Below are positions 58,367-64,000 of a stretch of 64,000 bases of DNA, piece after piece. Source of the stretch: Xanthostigma xanthostigma (lineage: Eukaryota; Arthropoda; Insecta; Raphidioptera; Raphidiidae); contig OY754469.1 of the NCBI GenBank assembly GCA_963575645.1, positions 16,572,001 through 16,636,000 of the forward strand. Direction: 5' to 3'. The translations under genes were made by a program, and so were the position numbers. The notes below the pieces were generated by a model, which saw nothing but the letters and a program-made list of their open reading frames with translations, ran no database searches and was not told the origin of the DNA. Each line of letters opens with the position of its first letter. The stretch's first letter is position 1.

Positions 58367-59361
58367 TGAATTTGTGATTTGAAAATAGTATCAATTAGTA
58401 TCAAGTATGCAGTACGATTTGAGTGAACATTCCATAGCCAGAAAATCGCTATTACATGCTAATTAAAAGCTTGTGCTGCATATAAGTGAATATGTAATTA
58501 TGTCTTATGAAATTAATTAGATATATTATTAATTAATATAATTATAGATAGTAACTGTTGAAAAAATGCACTATCGATTGTTTTAAAAATAAATAAAAAC
58601 AAATATAAGAAACATTGGATTTTCAAATTTTGAGATAAAACTATTTCGTTCATTACTGACACATCATCCCAATTTTAATTTAATATCGACTTCATATGTT
58701 TTTGATTTACAGTCAATTTCATTTTTTTAGTTGTTTTTTTTTACAATTAATTTTAATAATATATGATAAACACCAACAAGGCCAACAGTGCGTTAAAACG
58801 GTATCAAATTTATTGTTTGAAATATATTGTGTTCCAAATAATATAAAAATATTTAGAAGTTGTTCCGTCTATATTTTCGATATACAAAATTATTTTCACT
58901 GATCTGAAATCACCGTAAAATAACTGTGTTCAATTGTTAATTCTTTTCTAACTGACTACTTTAATTTTTATTAAAAAAATGTTCAGATGTCAAATTAACA
59001 GAGATAGGTATATAAATTTCTGAATGAAAAGTCTGTTATCTAAGCAAAAATCAGAAATGCAATTTTTACATGAAATTTTGTGTATCACAATTACTTTGCA
59101 ATTTAAATAACAGTTTTAATCAAATACGTGGATTTTACATAATTTTTAAAATTGTTATCTTGTATTTAATGACGTTAAAAAGTAAATGTAAAGTAATATT
59201 TTCTTTTCTTTTTAATAACGTTATTATGAGACACACTGTATCCTTTTTTCAACTTGTTACGTATTATGCAAGTCTTAACATAAATAAATCATAAATAAAT
59301 TAATTTACGAAAATACTTTCACATTCATTGAAATAGAATGGATTTTTTTTTTGTATTTCAG
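58367..59361. other. AT-rich stretch, nothing recognised
   Basis: No supported feature apart from the acceptor leading into the candidate exon below. Confidence 0.45.
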
Positions 59362-59422
59362 AGACTCTGTACTTCCACCGTTTATACCCGCCCCTCCACC
59401 ATCCAGCTTTTTCTATCGTTAA
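59362..59422 (+). CDS. Candidate 3'-terminal coding exon, gene unknown
   Basis: A strong acceptor (GATTTTTTTTTTGTATTTCA, G) is followed by an abrupt GC-rich stretch in otherwise AT-rich DNA. One frame reads DSVLPPFIPAPPPSSFFYR and stops at 59420-59422; another frame gives ETLYFHRLYPPLHHPAFS and stops slightly later. AATAAA follows at 59477-59482. The proline-rich tail is protein-like, but I cannot find its upstream exons or name the gene. It could also be a chance coincidence. Confidence 0.3.
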
Positions 59423-60289
59423 TCGCGGAATCATATAGAACTAATACAAGCTGAACAAGATGTAAAATCACGATATAATAAATATAAATGCCTTATTTTC
59501 ACAAACAAATAATTTTTTTCAGCTTAAGATTTTCTTTACACCTAATAATCTTTCGAAAAAAAGTGATTTTACGAGCTGGAGATTTTTTTTAATTTTATCG
59601 CTTTTAGATCGCTGTATATAATTTAACATCAGTGAAAATAAAAAAAAATGGTACTAAAGTTTTTTAGTGTCTGATATAAAAATCAAACGCAAAAACAAAG
59701 ATTAAATAGAATATTTGAGACACAATATGAAAAAGAAAATTCAGTTAGCATTTCCAGTAAATTGTCTTGTGTTATCACGCTATGGAAACTTTTTTTATAT
59801 TCAATCCGTAAAAATGAAAATAATAAATTTAAAAATTGTAGAATATTTCTAAAACCTAAAATTTCAATTTTCAATGTTTTAGAAAATCGCTGCTCTAATA
59901 CTTCTGCCTTCAAGTCTTATTATATAAGAAAAATGCAAATATTATAATAATGAAAATAGTTGTGCCGCTACATTATTAAGTATTATGTATTACTAAATTA
60001 TTATTATTATTATTAGGTAATTTAAGTACTGGTGAAAAAAGCATGTTGAAATAAAGTCTAACTATTTACGTTTTTCGTCATTATTTATATATACCGTTTT
60101 ATTTTCTTTTTTTATTGCATTTAGGTTGCATTCATCAGCATAAATTTACTTCACCTGTGTTTTAAATATCACCAAACCAATACAGTAGAGCTCCGATTAT
60201 CCATTCTCTAGAGTCAATTTCATCCTATATACCTAATTACTTACGAGACTATATTCGAACATATAATAAACATAATATATTAAAGACCG
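59423..60289. other. AT-rich stretch with a Tigger-like end
   Basis: CAGTAGAGCTCCGATTATCC at 60184, preceded by TA, resembles one end of a pogo/Tigger element; the other end was not found. Otherwise nothing recognised. Confidence 0.4.
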
Positions 60290-60600
60290 CTGCGCCTGAG
60301 GCTGGTTTTATTGCTATATTCCTTGCTAGACTTGGCTGCCAGGTTTCAAACGTGCTCTGGCGCTGAATTTCGTAATGGTTTTAATGTTTTCGTTTCACAC
60401 GATGCATTGAGGGTAGCTTTGTGACAGTTCAAATGTTAACAAAAGTGAGCGTTTATTGTCCCTGAACAGAACACACACTATGACGCCATGTTTGTTTGTG
60501 GGCGTTTGCCCATGTCGCCAACGTGACAAGATACTGTTTCCTGATTGGTTCTTGGTCAAAACAAGCAGACAAAAAAAACACAAAAAATAGCCCTAGTTCT
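60290..60600. repeat. Dispersed repeat family (GTGACAGTTCAAA), copy
   Basis: GAGGCTGGTTTTATTGC, TTCCTTGCTAGACTTGGCTG, GTGACAGTTCAAATGTTAAC, TTTGTGGGCGTTTGCCCATG and CTGTTTCCTGATTGG blocks are shared with copies at 11.4, 14.9 and, inverted, 34.5 and 35.0 kb. Confidence 0.65.
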
Positions 60601-60677
60601 AATTTAATTTAATCATTTTGTAATTTTCAATTTAATACTAATTTTCAATGAAATTTCGGAGACTATATGTTCTAATA

Positions 60678-60948
60678 GGGGGGCGTTCACAAATTACGTG
60701 AGGCGTTAAGGGCGGGGGGTCGAGCCGAACTTCACCCAACCTCACGTGGGGAAGAGTGGGGGTCTCAGCAAATATTACATTTTTTTCTCGCAAGAAACAG
60801 TGTAAAATTGCGTGAAAACTGGGTTAAATTAAGTAAAAAATCTCACGTGAGATTAGTGGGGGGAGGTCGAGCAAAATCTCACGGCATCTCACCAATGGAG
60901 GAGGTCGAAAAAACACCAAATTTGCCACACGTAATTTGTGAACGCCCC
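60678..60948. mobile_element. MITE with GGGGCGTTCACAAATTACGT ends
   Basis: A 21-bp inverted repeat (GGGGCGTTCACAAATTACGT plus G) bounds 271 bp. TA lies outside both ends (60676-60677, 60949-60950), compatible with a Tc1/mariner-type target. Internal CTCACGTGAG palindromes. It lies about 740 bp upstream of KDM8. Confidence 0.8.
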
Positions 60949-61687
60949 TAAGCGCTCCGCGAGCTCTTCACAACGACATCCGAATCAACGTCATAGCTAA
61001 AACTCGTTTCCACGTTACATTAATTTTACCACGTACACGTGCCTATACACTCACGCGATAACGTGACAGGGAAAACGAATCCTGCGCGACAAGCTCGCAC
61101 AGACATCCTCTACCCATTGTCGGCTCAACAGTTGTTAACGGAATATTAGTCTCGTAGTAATTATTTGTAATTCAAATATGATGGTATTTTATAACACAAG
61201 AAAGTTCGACGGGCTGTCACTGTACTTTAACCAGTGAATATAGACGTTTCACGGCAATACGGTGTGCAGTGTAAGTATCATCTCTTCCAGTTTAATCTGA
61301 AATCTCGAAATTGGTCCGATTCTTAACGTAAATGTTTGTGCCCACTATTATGACTTAAATTAGATTTTTCACGACATTAACGGGCAACCGTCTTGCCACC
61401 CTATTGTTACGCCACTGCTCTTGAGTCAAACGTTGACGATCCAGTCGCGAGAAAATTTAAAAAGCTATGGTAATTTGTAATTGTTGCGCATTTCAGAACT
61501 GTTCTCATTTCTGTTTCAGAGTTCAGATCAGAACTCCAGCTGTCAATTTGACAATTATTCATTATTAAGTTTTTTAAAAATAATTCCGCGGCATAATTGA
61601 CTGATATTCGAATTTTGTTTTCAAAGAATTAATATACGCAATTAATAAAATAAAAATATGGGGCACTTTTTTTAGGTTAAAATAAAA
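60949..61687 (+). promoter_or_regulatory. Upstream region of KDM8
   Basis: 60950-61130 has raised G+C (GCGCGACAAGCTCGCACAG). No TATA and initiator pair could be assigned. The start codon context is AAAATAAAAATGG. The promoter should lie here, but its exact place is not visible. Confidence 0.3.
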
Positions 61688-61948
61688 ATGGAAATTGTTC
61701 GATGTTTAAAAGAATTGATCATAGATAAAAATGATATATTTTCTCAGATTAGCACATTACCAAATTATATTTTAACTACATTAAATGAAAACTTTGCGAA
61801 AATTAGTAATACACCTAACCTCAAATATGATAATTTATTAGAAATTGAATCTGTCATAGACTTTTTGCACGATGAATTAAATACAGGACATTGGAGTCAA
61901 GTTTCGATATCAATTAGACGCGCTTTCACTATTGCCAGTTTTATAAAA
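61688..61948 (+). CDS. KDM8: KDM8/JMJD5, exon 1 (N-terminal helical region)
   Basis: First of three exons in the window of the JmjC-domain protein KDM8 (JMJD5), a 2-oxoglutarate/Fe(II)-dependent nuclear protein. Animal orthologues are reported as arginine hydroxylases and have disputed histone demethylase or protease roles. The 87 codons hold the N-terminal helical region; DELNTGHWSQVSISIRRAFT aligns with the conserved LNTGxWxxV...RR segment of the family. Donor ATAAAA|GTAAGT, phase 0. The start at 61688 is the first ATG in frame and fits the family's N terminus. Confidence 0.88.
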
Positions 61949-62496
61949 GTAAGTAAATTTTCACAATCCTGTAAACAATTTTCCAGTAATTTTAGGCATC
62001 CAATGAGTTGTTAGTTGTTACTAACTTTAAACTTAGGAAGTACCAATTTGTTTATTATTTACGGTTGACTCTGTGGTTTCGTAAAAAAACAGTTCAATAT
62101 TTATTTTATTACATAATTATATAAATTCTCCGGGCAAAGGGCATCAGTTCAGTTGTGAGCAGCTTACTAAGAAAACTTGTATGAAAGAAGAAAATGTTAA
62201 TACGTCTTGTTCAATTTTTAAAAATCAGAATGTTTTATTTTTCCAATATATATGTGTGGAAAAAAGGTCCATGAAGTATATGCGCGTGCTCCGAAAATAC
62301 ACTATTGTTGCCTAAAAATCCTAAACCCGTAACAATAGTAATGTGATGTAATCCAAATAACGAATTACCAAAATGTACTGAAATGTATTTTTGTGCACTT
62401 AGAAAAAATTGCGTAATTTTCTATCAGCTAAACCAGGTGCAGTTTAGTGTGATAAACATCACAATATTAAGGATGTACTTCTTATTTGTTTTACAG
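61949..62496 (+). other. KDM8 intron 1
   Basis: 548-bp AT-rich intron with GTAAGT and TTTTACAG borders; no repeat recognised. Confidence 0.8.
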
Positions 62497-62863
62497 ATTT
62501 GCTTACAACTATGCATTTTACAACAAACAGAAGAAAATATGAAGAAAATAATACAATGTACAGACCTTGGAATTTTGATGGGTGCACCTCTGCAAAACCC
62601 CAATGAAAATGTATTAACTAGTACAGCTACACTTTTAATAAAACACTTAAAATCCTTGAATTATAACACAGATCTTGAAGCAAACACAAATAAATTAAAA
62701 TACCGCGAACATTTGGATTGTAATCAACCAGTAGCAAAGAAACCATGTTTGAAAAAGTCACTGGAAATAATGGATGCTGGTCAGATTAACATTGAAAAAT
62801 GTCCATCAGTTGAAATATTTAATAAAAACTATTTTACAACCGAAAAACCTGTTAAATTATTAG
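62497..62863 (+). CDS. KDM8: KDM8/JMJD5, exon 2
   Basis: Acceptor TTGTTTTACAG, phase 0, continuing ICLQLCILQQTEEN. CTDLGILMGAPL matches the conserved D-x-G-L-L-M-G-A segment of the N-terminal domain. A variable linker with NQPVAKKPCLKK (a basic stretch, possible nuclear signal) precedes CPSVEIFNKNYF and EKPVKLLG, the lead-in to the JmjC domain. Donor TTAG|GTAAGC, phase 1. The reading frame open from 62383 to the acceptor is intron. Confidence 0.88.
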
Positions 62864-63937
62864 GTAAGCAACGTAAAAGTTCACACTAGTTAAAGTTGAC
62901 TTCACTACTGAACACTAAATTATGTCTACATAATAAACCGATAATTTCAAATCAACGGATTATCATACACTGGCTTCTGGCGCTACTTTCTATAGAAAAG
63001 ACACCAGCTGTTTAGTGTAAACTTGAAAAAAAATCCCGTCAACTAAATTTTTTTAAATAGATTTCATTTTAACAGATATAAAAAGAGGGTAAATGTTTTA
63101 TTTTGTTCAAAGACCAACTTAAATGATGATAAAATATATAAATATCACATTACATGCATTATCAAAAAGTTCTGCATTGCGGTCTGCGACTAGTTTTTTT
63201 CTTATAAGTTATTGGTATAACAAAAAGACTAATTTTTAACTTTTCATTCAAATGGTGCCCGTATCTAACTTTAAAAGAGTTGCTTAATACATTGTACCTA
63301 TATACACTTATTTTTATTCACAACGATAATTTCCAATTGACTTTTAATTAAGTTAATTTCAATTTATTAAATTATTAATAATTATGATCGTACATTATCA
63401 AACACTTTATACAGACTGATTTGACTATTATTTAGCGTTATGCATCAGATTTTTGTTTAGGCCATACACAATCATGAATGATAATCTTTGTAAATAACAC
63501 TTTTCGTTTAAAATATTATATATTGTGCTACATTTTTTTCGAAGTCACGAGAATTCGATATTAGTGTATTTATTTTCCTTTTGGACGTACTAGTTGGTGA
63601 CAATTGGTTATATCAGATGAATGAATTACTTTTCATTTTTCATTAACAATTATTGACCGTATAAGGTCCGCTTCATAGCCATCTTGCATGATTTTACAGG
63701 ATATCTTAGTCTTACATAATTCTGTATATGCGAGTAACTAGGCCGATTCCCCGCTAGTAACGGCAATGATTTGTCTGATACTTATTTGAAATCTGAACTA
63801 AAATATAATATACCTATGGATTAACTGAAAATTGAAATTAGCCATTAAGCAAATTGTTGCACTTCTGTTACCCAAAATGTCCTCTTGAGTTTGATAGCTT
63901 TTTGCCTATAATCTCTATTATAATAAATATTTTCCAG
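62864..63937 (+). other. KDM8 intron 2
   Basis: 1,074-bp AT-rich intron with GTAAGC and TTTTCCAG borders; no repeat or gene recognised. Confidence 0.8.
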
Positions 63938-64000
63938 AATGCATGAGCAATTGGCCAGCTGCTACAAAATGGAAAGATATAAATTATTTTATTGAAGTAG
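63938..64000 (+). CDS. KDM8: KDM8/JMJD5, exon 3, cut by the window edge
   Basis: Acceptor ATATTTTCCAG, phase 1. The split codon gives Glu, then CMSNWPAATKWKDINYFIEV, matching the conserved W-P...KW...Y(L/I)xE start of the family's JmjC module. The Fe(II)-binding His-x-Asp...His residues lie beyond the right edge. Where orthologues have a Gly-Val pair before this segment, this protein has Leu-Glu-Cys. Confidence 0.85.

Overview
The window looks like nuclear DNA of an insect, most likely a moth or butterfly. Genes are split by spliceosomal introns with GT/AG borders. The DNA is AT-rich and crowded with short transposon remnants. Several repeat families are ones I associate with Lepidoptera: Helitron ends of the CTAGCTGTGCCCGCGG and CTAGCTGACCCGGC types, a CGGTCAAG...GAGTCGGACTCGC repeat ending in GGTACGGAACCCTA, and the GAAGTCGGTT repeat. 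The order-level call is from memory, not from a search.

Three protein genes can be supported. (1) GPN2, a GPN-loop GTPase, on the minus strand at the left edge: only its first coding exon (1303-1869) is inside. (2) A secreted, probably GPI-anchored Ly6/uPAR three-finger protein on the plus strand, which I assembled from four exons (17347-17428, 39141-39338, 43479-43706, 48148-48368). They join in frame to 242 residues across about 31 kb, and the single-exon reading frames do not show this. (3) KDM8/JMJD5 on the plus strand at the right edge: three 5' exons (61688-61948, 62497-62863, 63938 to the end), before the catalytic JmjC domain. Two weaker candidate terminal exons are listed: 1945-2121 on the minus strand and 59362-59422 on the plus strand.

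Layout: 1-1130 is a pogo/Tigger element with another transposon inside it. 1.3-2.1 kb holds GPN2 and the possible end of a neighbour. 2.3-17 kb is repeat-rich, with Harbinger, Helitron and hAT pieces, a tandem array of TGCGCATGCGCC palindromes, a CpG-rich block at 13.7-14.1 kb and a solo LTR at 15.7-16.2 kb. 17.3-48.4 kb is the Ly6 gene, whose 21.7-kb first intron holds most of the datable insertions (Helitron, hAT, Tigger, LINE, SINE, a perfect 136-bp palindrome, a 1.2-kb inverted-repeat element) and whose second intron holds a 2.36-kb fold-back. 48.4-60 kb is very AT-rich with few elements. 60.2-61 kb has two more repeats just upstream of KDM8.

I see no operon, CRISPR array, intact tRNA or rRNA gene, and no evidence that the three host genes work together. 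The most notable points are the Ly6 gene with its in-frame His/Asn-rich cassette exon, a Helitron carrying a tRNA-Lys-like segment, the long intronic hairpins, and several insertions whose history can be read from target-site duplications.
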